Shown piece after piece: positions 1-7,653 of a stretch of 52,156 nt of DNA (the first letter of the stretch is position 1; every line of letters begins with the position of its first letter). The notes under the pieces were generated by a model, which had not been told where the DNA came from, ran no database searches, and saw only the letters and a program-made list of their open reading frames with translations. The position numbers and the translations under genes were made by a program. The stretch is taken from contig JAITLM010000072.1 of assembly GCA_031277885.1 (NCBI GenBank), positions 1 through 52,156 on the forward strand, written 5' to 3'. This DNA comes from Microbacterium sp. Lineage in GTDB: Bacteria; Actinomycetota; Actinomycetes; Actinomycetales; Microbacteriaceae.

Positions 1-56
1 CCCGCGAAGGGCGCCCTCCGCCCCGGCCCGCCGCGTCGGGGCGCGGCGAAGTGCAC

Positions 57-62
57 TAACCT
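57..62 (+). promoter_or_regulatory. -10 hexamer TAACCT for the EspI-like ATPase gene
   Basis: TAACCT fits the actinobacterial TANNNT -10 pattern. It would start a transcript near base 69 with a leader of about 43 bases that ends in the GGGGGAGAAG ribosome site before the ATG at 112. No convincing -35 is visible. Confidence 0.45.
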
Positions 63-111
63 TGTGCGTTGTGATGCGCGCCGACAGGGCGTATCACGGG
101 GGAGAAGCATC

Positions 112-2052
112 ATGAGCACAGAACGCAGGAATACACAGAGCGAGGATCCCGAGGAATCCCTCGGAATCCTCGACAGCACCGGTGCCATCGGCACCGTCGG
201 CATCGGGCTGCTCGGCGACGCCACGGCACAGGTTCAGGTCGCACTGCCCGTCGCGGACGACGACGATCTCGTCGACGACGACGTCACCGACGGGGAGGCC
301 TTCGCCGACCTCGTCCTCGACGCCGACCCTGCTGCCCTCGTCCCTGAGGACGACGGAATCGGCCGGATCCACCTGGGCACCGGCTTCTCGGACATCGTGA
401 TCGAGATCCCGGCGGCCGCCGCCGAGGACGTCGTGGTGGCCGAGCTCGTCGAGGACGGCGCCGGCGCGGCGCCCGAGGCCGACGCGGACGCGGGATCCGA
501 GGTCGAGGACGAAGCCGTCGCGCCGACGGGCGAGGCGGACGCGGCCGCCGATGAGCCCACCGCGTCCGAGGACGTGCTCGCCGAGGCCTCCGAGGTCGAG
601 GACGATGCGCAGCCGACGGCTGCCGATGAGGGGACCGTGGACGACGCGATCGTCGACGACGAGCCCGCTGTCGACGAGCCCGCTGATGACGAGCCTGCTG
701 ATGACGAGCCTGCTGACGTCGTGACCGCTGACGAAGCGGAGCCGGAGCACGAGGAGCCGACGGCCGAGCTCGTTCCGGCCACGGCCGACGAGGCGTCCGA
801 GGACGCCGTGACTGAGGACGTCGTGCCCGAAGATGTCCTGCCCGAGGACGTCGTGAGCGTCCCGGACTCCGCACCGATCGAGGTCGACGAGCGCCCCGCC
901 GAGGTCGCGGCGGGCGAGCCGCTCGCCGCCCCCGTCGAGTCGATCGTGCTCCGGGCCGTCGAGCCGACCGAGCCTGCGCCGGTCCGAGGGCTCGAGGTGA
1001 CCACCGCGACCTCCGCCGCGGCAGAGGAGGAGACCATGACCGCCGATCACGCCCGCACCCCCGAGCCCGACCTCGCGTCGCGGCGGCTGGACCAGCTCGG
1101 CGACCGGCAGCGCGAGAGCGCGGACCTGCTCACCGCCGACCGGCTGTTGGATGCCAGCAAGCTCGTGGGGCCCGAGCCGGAGGGGCTGTGGAGCCACCTG
1201 CTCTACACGGTCTCCGGCCGCCGCATCAACCTCGGAGACGGCAAGCGCGCCCAGGAGCGCAAGGCGCTGAGCGCGCGCATCGCCGCACCGCTGTCCGGAA
1301 CGGCCCGCTTCGTCCCGGTGCTGAGCCGTAAGGGCGGCGTCGGCAAGACGACGGTGACGGCGCTGCTCGGAATGGCGCTCGCCGACTCGCGCGAGGACCG
1401 GGTCATCGCGGTCGACGCGAACCCCGACCGCGGCACGCTCGCCGACCGCATCGCGCGCACCAACAGCAAGACGGTGCGCGATCTGGTGCGGATCCACGAC
1501 CAGGTCACCGGCTATCACGACATCTCGGCCGTGGTCTCGCGCGACGCGACCCGCCTCGACGTCCTGGCGTCGGACGCGGATCCGCGGGTCTCCGAGGCGT
1601 TCAACGACGAGGACTACGACCAGGTCGCCTCGGTGGCCGCGCACTACTACTCGCTCGTGCTCACCGACACCGGCACCGGTATCGTGCACTCGGTGATGGG
1701 CGCGACCCTGGACCGTGCGGACACGATCGTGATCGTCGCGGGCCTGAGCGTCGACGAGGCGCGGCTCGCGTCCGAGACGCTCACGTGGCTGGAGACCAAC
1801 GGCTACGCCGACAAGGTGCGCGATGCCGTCGTGGTGCTCAACCAGTCCACTCCCGGATCGCCCATGGTGCGCCTGGGGGAGCTGGAGGCGCACTTCCGCA
1901 CCCGCGTCGCGCACGTTCTGCGCATTCCGTACGACGCCCGGATCGCCGCCGGCAGCGCCATCACGTTCGCCGCTCTGCAGCCCGAGACCCGGCAGGCCGC
2001 GCGCGAGCTGGCCGCGATCGTGGTCGAGGGCCTGAGGGAGCAGGCGGCCTGA
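112..2052 (+). CDS. EspI-like MinD/ParA ATPase with long acidic N-terminus
   Basis: A 646-residue protein in two parts. Residues 1 to about 330 are low-complexity Asp/Glu/Ala/Pro/Val sequence with short repeats and no recognisable fold. From about residue 370 a segment reading [13 protein letters not shown] leads into a P-loop ATPase with deviant Walker A KGGVGKTT (K407 to about T414) and a [16 protein letters not shown] switch region. This arrangement matches the MinD-like ATPases found near type VII (ESX) secretion loci, such as mycobacterial EspI, but no WXG100 or Ecc gene lies in the window. The ATG at 112 is chosen because GGGGGAGAAG precedes it; an upstream GTG at 64 has no such site. 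The stop overlaps the deformylase start (TGATG), so the two are translationally coupled. The substrate and partner are unknown. Confidence 0.85.
   Translation: MSTERRNTQSEDPEESLGILDSTGAIGTVGIGLLGDATAQVQVALPVADDDDLVDDDVTDGEAFADLVLDADPAALVPEDDGIGRIHLGTGFSDIVIEIPAAAAEDVVVAELVEDGAGAAPEADADAGSEVEDEAVAPTGEADAAADEPTASEDVLAEASEVEDDAQPTAADEGTVDDAIVDDEPAVDEPADDEPADDEPADVVTADEAEPEHEEPTAELVPATADEASEDAVTEDVVPEDVLPEDVVSVPDSAPIEVDERPAEVAAGEPLAAPVESIVLRAVEPTEPAPVRGLEVTTATSAAAEEETMTADHARTPEPDLASRRLDQLGDRQRESADLLTADRLLDASKLVGPEPEGLWSHLLYTVSGRRINLGDGKRAQERKALSARIAAPLSGTARFVPVLSRKGGVGKTTVTALLGMALADSREDRVIAVDANPDRGTLADRIARTNSKTVRDLVRIHDQVTGYHDISAVVSRDATRLDVLASDADPRVSEAFNDEDYDQVASVAAHYYSLVLTDTGTGIVHSVMGATLDRADTIVIVAGLSVDEARLASETLTWLETNGYADKVRDAVVVLNQSTPGSPMVRLGELEAHFRTRVAHVLRIPYDARIAAGSAITFAALQPETRQAARELAAIVVEGLREQAA
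658..717 (+). repeat. Four tandem 15-base units coding DEPAD-type repeats
   Basis: The 15-base unit GACGAGCCTGCTGAT is repeated four times with small changes and encodes [10 protein letters not shown] units inside the acidic region of the ATPase. The unit is in frame, so copy-number change would lengthen or shorten the acidic arm without a frameshift. A looser related run ([14 protein letters not shown]) lies near 814-855. Confidence 0.85.
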
Positions 2053-2543
2053 TGGCGGTCCGCGAGATCCGGCTCTTCGGAGACCCCGTGCTGCGCACCG
2101 TGTGCGCGGAGATCGGCACGATCGACGACGGCGTGCGCGCCCTCGTGGCCGACCTCGTCGACAGCGTCGAGCTCCCCGGCCGTGCCGGGGTCGCCGCGCC
2201 GCAGATCGGCGTGGCGCTGCGCGCCTTCAGCTACAACATCGACGGCGACATCGGCTACGTGCTGAACCCGGTGCTCGTCGAGGTGCGCGGCGAGCCCGTG
2301 CCGACCGGGGAGGGCTGCCTGTCCGTGCCCGGCCTGTGGCACGACGCGCTGCGCTACCCGTGGGCGCGCGTGGAGGGCATCGACCTCGACGGCGAACCCG
2401 TGGTGCTGGAGGGGGAGGGCCTGCTGGCCCAGGCCCTGCAGCACGAGACGGACCACCTCGACGGCAAGGTCTACCTCTCCCGGCTCGACCCCGAGACCCG
2501 CAAGGTCGCGATGCGCGAGGTGCGCGAGAGCTCCTGGTTCTGA
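2052..2543 (+). CDS. def: Peptide deformylase
   Basis: A 163-residue metalloenzyme that removes the formyl group from the N-terminal methionine of new proteins. Motif 2 (EGCLS, 87-91, with metal ligand C89) and motif 3 (HETDH, 131-135, giving two His ligands and the catalytic Glu) are intact. Motif 1 reads RAGVAAPQ (44-51) in place of the usual GxGxAAxQ, so the first Gly is replaced by Arg; the Gln is kept. Its start overlaps the stop of the ATPase gene. No formyltransferase gene (fmt) is adjacent, and actinobacteria often carry several deformylases, so this may be a secondary copy. Confidence 0.95.
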   Translation: MAVREIRLFGDPVLRTVCAEIGTIDDGVRALVADLVDSVELPGRAGVAAPQIGVALRAFSYNIDGDIGYVLNPVLVEVRGEPVPTGEGCLSVPGLWHDALRYPWARVEGIDLDGEPVVLEGEGLLAQALQHETDHLDGKVYLSRLDPETRKVAMREVRESSWF

Positions 2544-2559
2544 TGCCGGAGGGATCGGC

Positions 2560-3375
2560 ATGACGGTTCCGGCAGCACAGCGCGCCCGCGCCGAGGTGTT
2601 CCGCTCGCTTCACGTCCCCGGGGATCCGCTCGTGCTCATCAACGCGTGGGATCCCGTGTCCGCGCGGATCACGGAGCAGGCGGGCGTGCGTGCGATCGCG
2701 ACCACGAGCGCCGGGATCGCCTGGGCGAACGGCAGCGCCGACGGCCACCGTCTCGATCGGGCCGTCGCGCTCCAGGCGCTGCGGCGGATCATGGACGCCG
2801 TCGGGGACAGGCTCCCGCTCACGGCCGACCTGGAGGACGGGTTCGGAGACGCGCCGGGCGCCGTCGCCGAGACCGTGGCGGAGGCCGTCGCGATGGGCGT
2901 CGTGGGCGTCAACCTCGAGGACTCGCTCCGAGCGCCGGGGGAGCAGGCCGAGCGGCTGACCGCGGCCAGGACCGCCGCGGAGGCCGCGGGCTGCCCGCTT
3001 TTCCTCAACGCCCGGATCGACACGCACTCGCTGCTCGGCGATGCGGAGCGCTGGATGGCCGAGACCGTGACGCGCGCCCGCGCGTACGCCGAGGCGGGCG
3101 CGGACGGCATACTCGTCCTCGGAGCGGTGCCCGTGACCGCGCTCCGGGAGCTGGTCGGTGCCGTGGATCTGCCCGTGAACGTCGCGCTCGATGCGACCAC
3201 GCCGGCGGTCGCCGAGCTCGCCGCAGCGGGCGCGGCGCGGATCAGCGTGGGATCCGCGGTCGCGGAGGCCGTGCATGCCGCCATGCTGAGGACGGCGCAC
3301 GAAGTCCTGGGCGAGGGCGTGGCGACCTCGACGGCCGAGCGCCTCCCGTGGGGGCGGCTCAACGACCTGTTCTGA
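2560..3375 (+). CDS. Isocitrate lyase/PEP mutase family protein
   Basis: A 271-residue TIM-barrel protein of the isocitrate lyase/phosphoenolpyruvate mutase superfamily. The metal-binding DLEDG segment is at 90-94, preceded by the INAWDPVSAR opening typical of the small family members. The KKCGH catalytic loop of true isocitrate and methylisocitrate lyases is absent, so it is more likely a C-C or P-C lyase or decarboxylase-type member (oxaloacetate decarboxylase-like or phosphonomutase-like). The substrate cannot be read from sequence. It starts 16 bases after def and ends before a strong hairpin shared with the convergent acyl-CoA ligase gene. Confidence 0.8.
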   Translation: MTVPAAQRARAEVFRSLHVPGDPLVLINAWDPVSARITEQAGVRAIATTSAGIAWANGSADGHRLDRAVALQALRRIMDAVGDRLPLTADLEDGFGDAPGAVAETVAEAVAMGVVGVNLEDSLRAPGEQAERLTAARTAAEAAGCPLFLNARIDTHSLLGDAERWMAETVTRARAYAEAGADGILVLGAVPVTALRELVGAVDLPVNVALDATTPAVAELAAAGAARISVGSAVAEAVHAAMLRTAHEVLGEGVATSTAERLPWGRLNDLF

Positions 3376-3400
3376 CCAGCCGCGCGGTTCCGTGCGCACG

Positions 3401-3434
3401 AGAAGGGCCCCGGGGGATCCCCCGGGGCCCTTCT
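3401..3434. terminator. Bidirectional terminator hairpin, perfect palindrome
   Basis: A perfect 34-base palindrome (arms AGAAGGGCCCCGGGGGA / TCCCCCGGGGCCCTTCT) sits between two convergent genes and would fold identically from either strand. There is no clear U tract, as is usual in high-GC actinobacteria. Confidence 0.85.
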
Positions 3435-3445
3435 GGTGTCCGAGC

Positions 3446-5272
3446 TCAGCCCAGCGGCACGGTCGTGGTCGCGGTGGTCTCGTCGTAGATCGCGGCGACC
3501 TGGGGCGCGAAGTCCTTCATGATCACGTTGCGCTTGATCGAGAGCTTGGGCGTGAGGTGCCCGCTCGCCTCGGTCCACTCGGAGGGGAGGATCGTGAACT
3601 TGCGGATCGACTCGGCGCGCGACACCCGGGTGTTGGCGACATCGATCGCGCGCTGCACCTCGGCACGCACCGCATCGTTCGTGGCGGCGTCCGCGAGCGA
3701 CATGTCAGCCGGCAGACCGTTGTTCGCCAGCCACGACGGCAGCATCTCGGGGTCGAGCGTGACGAGCGCTGCGATGAACGGCTTCTGATCGCCGACCACG
3801 ACCACCTGGCCGACGATCGGGTTGGCGCGGATCGGATCCTCGAGCGCCGCGGGGGAGACGTTCTTGCCGCCGGCGGTGACGATGATCTCCTTCTTGCGAC
3901 CGGTGATCGTCAGGAAGCCCTCGTCGTCGAAAGAGCCGAGATCGCCGGTGCGGAACCAGCCGTCGCGGAACGCGGCCTCGGTCGCCTCCGGGTTGTTCCA
4001 GTACTCCTTGAAGACGTTGATGCCGCGCACCTCGATCTCGCCGTCGTCGGCGAGGCGGATGCCCACCCCGGGCAGAGCGGGGCCGACCGTGCCGATCTTG
4101 GACTTGTCCGCCAGGTTCACCGTGGCGGGGGCGGTCGTCTCGGTGAGGCCGTAGCCCTCCAGGATCACGACGCCGAGGCTGTGGAAGAAGTGGCCGAGGC
4201 GGGCGCCGAGCGGCGCGGATCCGGAGATCGCGTACTGGATGTTGCCGCCCATCGCCTCGCGGAGCTTGGCATAGACGAGCCGGTCGAACAGGGCGAACTT
4301 GATCTTCATGCCGAGCGGGATCTTCGCGCCCTCCTCGACGAGGCGGGAGTGCTCGATGGCGGTCGCCGCGGCGGCGCGGAAGATCTTGCCCTTGCCGCCG
4401 GCCTCCGCCTTCTGCTCGGCCGAGTTGTAGACCTTCTCGAACACGCGCGGCACGGCCAGGAGGAAGGTGGGCTTGAAGGAGCCGAGTGCAGGGAGCAGCT
4501 GCTTGGTGTCGGGCTGGTGGCCCGTGCGCACGCCGGCGTGGATGTCGAGGATCGAGATGAACCGCGCGAACACGTGCGCGGTCGTGATGAACAGCACGGT
4601 CGAGGCGCCCTGGATGGAGACCACGTCGTCGAGCGACTTCGCGGCGTTGCGGGCCAGCTCGACGAAGTTGCTGTGGGTCAGCACGCAGCCCTTGGGGCGG
4701 CCGGTGGACCCGGAGGTGTAGATGAGCGTGGCGATGTCCGCCGCGTTCGCGATCACGCGACGGCGCTCGATCTCCTCGTCCGGCACCTCGGCGCCCTGCG
4801 CCGTGAGCTGGGCGATCGCGCCGAGGTGCATCTGCCACACGTCGCGCACGAGCGGGAGGTCGCCGCGCACCTCGTCGAAGCGGGTGAAGTGCTCGGGGGA
4901 CTCGACCAGGAGCGAGATCGCCCCGGAGTCCTCCATGATCCACTGGATCTGCGACGGGGAGCTGGTCTCGTAGATCGGCACCATCACGGCGCCGGCGTAG
5001 AACAGCGCGAAGTCGACCAGGGTCCACTCGTAGGTCGTACGGGCCAGGAAGCCGACCTTCTCGCCCGGCTGGATCCCGGCGGCGACGAATCCCTTCGCGA
5101 GGGCGATCACCGCGGTGCGGAACTCGGCGGCCGTGATGTCGCGCCATCCGGCGCCCTCCGGCACGGAGAACAGCGCGAGATTCGGGGTCTTCTGCACCCG
5201 CTGCTCGAGGAGGTCGGTGATGTTGTCCTCGGGTGCGGCTTTCACGATCGCGGGGACTTCGAACTGGACCAC
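3446..5272 (-). CDS. Long-chain fatty acid-CoA ligase (FadD15-like)
   Basis: An adenylate-forming enzyme of 608 residues that activates long-chain fatty acids to acyl-CoA. The P-loop (YTSGSTGRPKG), the GYGLTET motif, the WFRTGDLG motif and the C-terminal GRKKEIIVTAGGKNVSP hinge/lysine region are all present. The GTG at 5272 is chosen because GAAGGAG lies 5 bases before it and the protein then begins MVQFEVPAIVKAA; an ATG at 5302 is an alternative. A TAGACT -10 (minus strand, 5318-5313) fits either start. It is divergent from plsC, which uses acyl donors. In M. tuberculosis fadD15 and a PlsC gene lie in the same neighbourhood, supporting a phospholipid or envelope lipid role. Confidence 0.92.
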   Translation of the reverse strand: MVQFEVPAIVKAAPEDNITDLLEQRVQKTPNLALFSVPEGAGWRDITAAEFRTAVIALAKGFVAAGIQPGEKVGFLARTTYEWTLVDFALFYAGAVMVPIYETSSPSQIQWIMEDSGAISLLVESPEHFTRFDEVRGDLPLVRDVWQMHLGAIAQLTAQGAEVPDEEIERRRVIANAADIATLIYTSGSTGRPKGCVLTHSNFVELARNAAKSLDDVVSIQGASTVLFITTAHVFARFISILDIHAGVRTGHQPDTKQLLPALGSFKPTFLLAVPRVFEKVYNSAEQKAEAGGKGKIFRAAAATAIEHSRLVEEGAKIPLGMKIKFALFDRLVYAKLREAMGGNIQYAISGSAPLGARLGHFFHSLGVVILEGYGLTETTAPATVNLADKSKIGTVGPALPGVGIRLADDGEIEVRGINVFKEYWNNPEATEAAFRDGWFRTGDLGSFDDEGFLTITGRKKEIIVTAGGKNVSPAALEDPIRANPIVGQVVVVGDQKPFIAALVTLDPEMLPSWLANNGLPADMSLADAATNDAVRAEVQRAIDVANTRVSRAESIRKFTILPSEWTEASGHLTPKLSIKRNVIMKDFAPQVAAIYDETTATTTVPLG

Positions 5273-5312
5273 GGCAACTCCTTCGGGGCCGGACGGGTAC
5301 ATGCTTCCCAGG

Positions 5313-5318
5313 AGTCTA
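5313..5318 (-). promoter_or_regulatory. -10 hexamer TAGACT for the acyl-CoA ligase
   Basis: TAGACT on the minus strand would start transcription near 5306, giving a leader of about 34 bases before the GTG at 5272. Confidence 0.5.
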
Positions 5319-5428
5319 TGCCATGGGGCGCCTGGGGACAGGGCATCTACGGTGAGATTCAGTCGCACGATCCGTGAAACTGCGTCGCAAGGGTGAACCT
5401 GACTCTCGTCCTGGTCGCGACGGCGGGA

Positions 5429-5434
5429 TAGACT
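5429..5434 (+). promoter_or_regulatory. -10 hexamer TAGACT, near-leaderless plsC promoter
   Basis: TAGACT ends 8 bases before the ATG of plsC. There is no purine-rich ribosome site in between, so transcription probably starts at or next to the start codon. Confidence 0.6.
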
Positions 5435-5442
5435 GCGGGGCG

Positions 5443-6132
5443 ATGATCTACTGGTTCATGAAGTACATCGCCATCGGGCCGCTGGTGAAGGCGATCTTCC
5501 GCCCGTGGGTCGTGGGCCGTCAGCATGTGCCCGTCACGGGCGCGGCGATCATGGCGAGCAACCATCTGTCCTTCTCGGACTCGATCTTCCTGCCGCTCAT
5601 GCTGGACCGGAAGATGTCCTTCCTCGCCAAGAGCGACTACTTCACGGGCAGGGGCCTCAAGGGCTGGGCGACCCGCATGTTCATGAAGGGCACGGGGCAG
5701 CTGCCCATCGACCGTTCCGGCGGCAAGGCCTCCGAGGCCTCGCTCAACACGGGGCTGGGCGTGCTCGGGCGCGGCGATCTGCTCGGCATCTACCCCGAGG
5801 GCACCCGCAGCCCCGACGGCAAGCTCTACCGCGGCCGTACCGGCATCGCGCGGATGGCGCTGGAAGCGAAGGTCCCGGTGATCCCCGTGGTGATGGTCGA
5901 CACCGATGTGGCGATGCCGACCGGGCAGCGCATCCCGAACATCATGCGCGTGGGAATGGTGATCGGCGAACCCCTCGACTTCTCCCGCTACGCGGGCATG
6001 GAGAACGACCGCTACATCCTTCGCTCGGTCACCGACGAGATCATGGTCGCGCTGCAGCGCCTGGGGGAGCAGCACTACGAGGACGTCTACGCCTCGACGG
6101 TCAAGGAGCGATTGGCCTCGCAGGCTTCCTAG
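5443..6132 (+). CDS. plsC: 1-acyl-sn-glycerol-3-phosphate acyltransferase family protein
   Basis: A 229-residue membrane-associated acyltransferase that most likely makes phosphatidic acid from lysophosphatidic acid. The catalytic NHxxxxD motif is NHLSFSD (H41, D46) and the phosphate-binding motif is YPEGTRS. The N-terminus is hydrophobic. The ATG at 5443 fits the TAGACT element just upstream; an in-frame upstream start would add an unlikely basic, Gly-rich leader. It is divergent from the acyl-CoA ligase and 64 bases upstream of aroG. The mycobacterial counterpart by position is Rv2182c. Whether it acts on glycerol phosphates or another envelope acyl acceptor is not decided by sequence. Confidence 0.9.
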   Translation: MIYWFMKYIAIGPLVKAIFRPWVVGRQHVPVTGAAIMASNHLSFSDSIFLPLMLDRKMSFLAKSDYFTGRGLKGWATRMFMKGTGQLPIDRSGGKASEASLNTGLGVLGRGDLLGIYPEGTRSPDGKLYRGRTGIARMALEAKVPVIPVVMVDTDVAMPTGQRIPNIMRVGMVIGEPLDFSRYAGMENDRYILRSVTDEIMVALQRLGEQHYEDVYASTVKERLASQAS

Positions 6133-6184
6133 GGCGCCTGGCCGCGGACGCTTCATAGAGCGATCCGCCCCCTTCCCGGCACCC

Positions 6185-6190
6185 TAGGAT
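6185..6190 (+). promoter_or_regulatory. -10 hexamer TAGGAT, leaderless aroG promoter
   Basis: TAGGAT is followed by exactly six G residues and then the ATG of aroG, so the predicted transcript starts at the initiation codon. The G run could look like a ribosome site but directly abuts the ATG and is too close to serve as one. Confidence 0.65.
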
Positions 6191-6196
6191 GGGGGG

Positions 6197-7531
6197 ATGC
6201 CTCAGCCTCTCGATCTCGACTCGTGGCGCGCCCTCCCGATCAAGCAGCAGCCGCAGTGGCCCGACGCCGAGCGCGTCGCCGAGGTCTCCTCGCAGATCGC
6301 CGCGCTGCCTCCGCTGGTGTTCGCCGGTGAGGTGGACAACCTCCGCGAGCGCCTCGCCCGCGCCGCCTCCGGACAGGCGTTCCTGCTCCAGGGCGGCGAC
6401 TGCGCCGAGACCTTCGCCGGTGCCACCGCCGACCAGATCCGCAACCGCATCAAGACGGTCCTGCAGATGGCGGTCGTGCTCACCTACGGCGCCTCGATGC
6501 CGGTGGTGAAGATGGGGCGCATGGCGGGGCAGTTCGCCAAGCCGCGCTCGAGCGACACCGAGACCCGCGGCGACGTCACCCTCCCCGCGTACCGCGGCGA
6601 CATCGTCAACGGCTATGACTTCACAGAGGGATCCCGTGAGGCGAACCCCTCGCGCCTGCTGCAGGGGTACCACACGGCCGCCTCGACGCTGAACCTCATC
6701 CGCGCCTTCACCCAGGGCGGCTTCGCGGATCTCCGCGAGGTGCACTCCTGGAACAAGGGATTCGCGCAGAACCCGGCGAACCAGCGCTACGAGCGCATGG
6801 CCGCGGAGATCGACCGCGCGATCAAGTTCATGGAGGCCGCGGGCGCCGACTTCGACGAGCTCAAGCGCGTCGAGTTCTTCACCGGGCACGAAGGCCTGCT
6901 GATGGACTACGAGCGGCCGATGACCCGCATCGACTCGCGGACGCTCACGCCGTACAACACGGCGGCGCACTTCCTCTGGATCGGCGAGCGCACGCGCGAA
7001 CTCGACGGCGCGCACGTCGACTACTTCTCGAAGATCCGCAACCCGATCGGCGTGAAGCTCGGCCCCACCACGACGACCGACACGGCGCTCGCGCTCATCG
7101 ACAAGCTCGACCCGAACCGCGAGCCGGGCCGGCTCACGTTCATCACGCGCATGGGCGCGGGCAAGATCCGCGAGGCCCTGCCGCCGCTGCTGGAGGCCGT
7201 GAAGGACTCCGGTGCGCAGCCGCTGTGGGTCACCGACCCCATGCACGGCAACGGCATCACCACGCCGACCGGCTACAAGACCCGTCGCTTCGACGACGTG
7301 GTCGACGAGGTGCGCGGCTTCTTCGAGGCGCACCGCGCCGTGGGCACGTTCCCCGGAGGCATCCACGTCGAGCTCACGGGCGACGACGTCACCGAGTGCC
7401 TGGGCGGATCCGAGCAGATCGACGAGGAGGGGCTGGCGACGCGCTACGAGTCGCTGTGCGACCCGCGCCTGAACCACATGCAGTCGCTCGAGCTCGCGTT
7501 CCTCGTCGCAGAGGAGCTCGAGAAGCGCTGA
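6197..7531 (+). CDS. aroG: 3-deoxy-7-phosphoheptulonate synthase, class II
   Basis: A 444-residue class II (plant/mycobacterial type) DAHP synthase. It condenses phosphoenolpyruvate and erythrose 4-phosphate, the first step of the shikimate pathway to aromatic amino acids. Recognisable blocks are QGGDCAE near the N-terminus, the VVKMGRMAGQFAKPRS segment, FFTGHEGLL, VKLGPTTT, and the C-terminal ITRMGAGKIR and DPMHGNG motifs carrying metal ligands. Length is close to the family norm. The gene lies beside pknL as in mycobacteria and corynebacteria. No attenuator or leader peptide is visible, and its transcript appears leaderless. Confidence 0.97.
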   Translation: MPQPLDLDSWRALPIKQQPQWPDAERVAEVSSQIAALPPLVFAGEVDNLRERLARAASGQAFLLQGGDCAETFAGATADQIRNRIKTVLQMAVVLTYGASMPVVKMGRMAGQFAKPRSSDTETRGDVTLPAYRGDIVNGYDFTEGSREANPSRLLQGYHTAASTLNLIRAFTQGGFADLREVHSWNKGFAQNPANQRYERMAAEIDRAIKFMEAAGADFDELKRVEFFTGHEGLLMDYERPMTRIDSRTLTPYNTAAHFLWIGERTRELDGAHVDYFSKIRNPIGVKLGPTTTTDTALALIDKLDPNREPGRLTFITRMGAGKIREALPPLLEAVKDSGAQPLWVTDPMHGNGITTPTGYKTRRFDDVVDEVRGFFEAHRAVGTFPGGIHVELTGDDVTECLGGSEQIDEEGLATRYESLCDPRLNHMQSLELAFLVAEELEKR

Positions 7532-7547
7532 CACGCCGCTGTGACAG

Positions 7548-7580
7548 AAGGTCCGGTACCGCGCCGCGGTGCCGGACCTT
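7548..7580. terminator. Terminator hairpin between convergent aroG and pknL
   Basis: Arms AAGGTCCGG (7548-7556) and CCGGACCTT (7572-7580) pair perfectly. The stem continues through TACCGC/GCGGTG with one G-T pair to a three-base loop. It can serve both strands. Confidence 0.8.
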
Positions 7581-7619
7581 CGTCGCAGACGGGAGGCGCC
7601 GGACCTTCGTCGCAGACGG
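7571..7619. repeat. Two direct 22-base repeats at 27-base period
   Basis: The 22 bases at 7571-7592 recur exactly at 7598-7619. The first copy begins inside the 3' arm of the aroG/pknL terminator, so the second copy duplicates that arm (CCGGACCTT) downstream and offers an alternative pairing partner for the same 5' arm. No coding frame explains the repeat. Confidence 0.85.
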
Positions 7620-7653
7620 AAGCGGCCGGCTCACTGCGATGCGGACGCTCGGA

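Noticed and set aside
64..111. A longer N-terminus for the EspI-like ATPase from the GTG at 64
   Set aside because: It lies only a few bases from the predicted transcript start, lacks a ribosome site, and adds a basic stretch unlike the acidic region that follows; the ATG at 112 has GGGGGAGAAG in front.
7571..7619. Direct repeats considered as a CRISPR array
   Set aside because: There are only two copies, with a five-base gap, no palindromic repeat typical of arrays and no cas genes.
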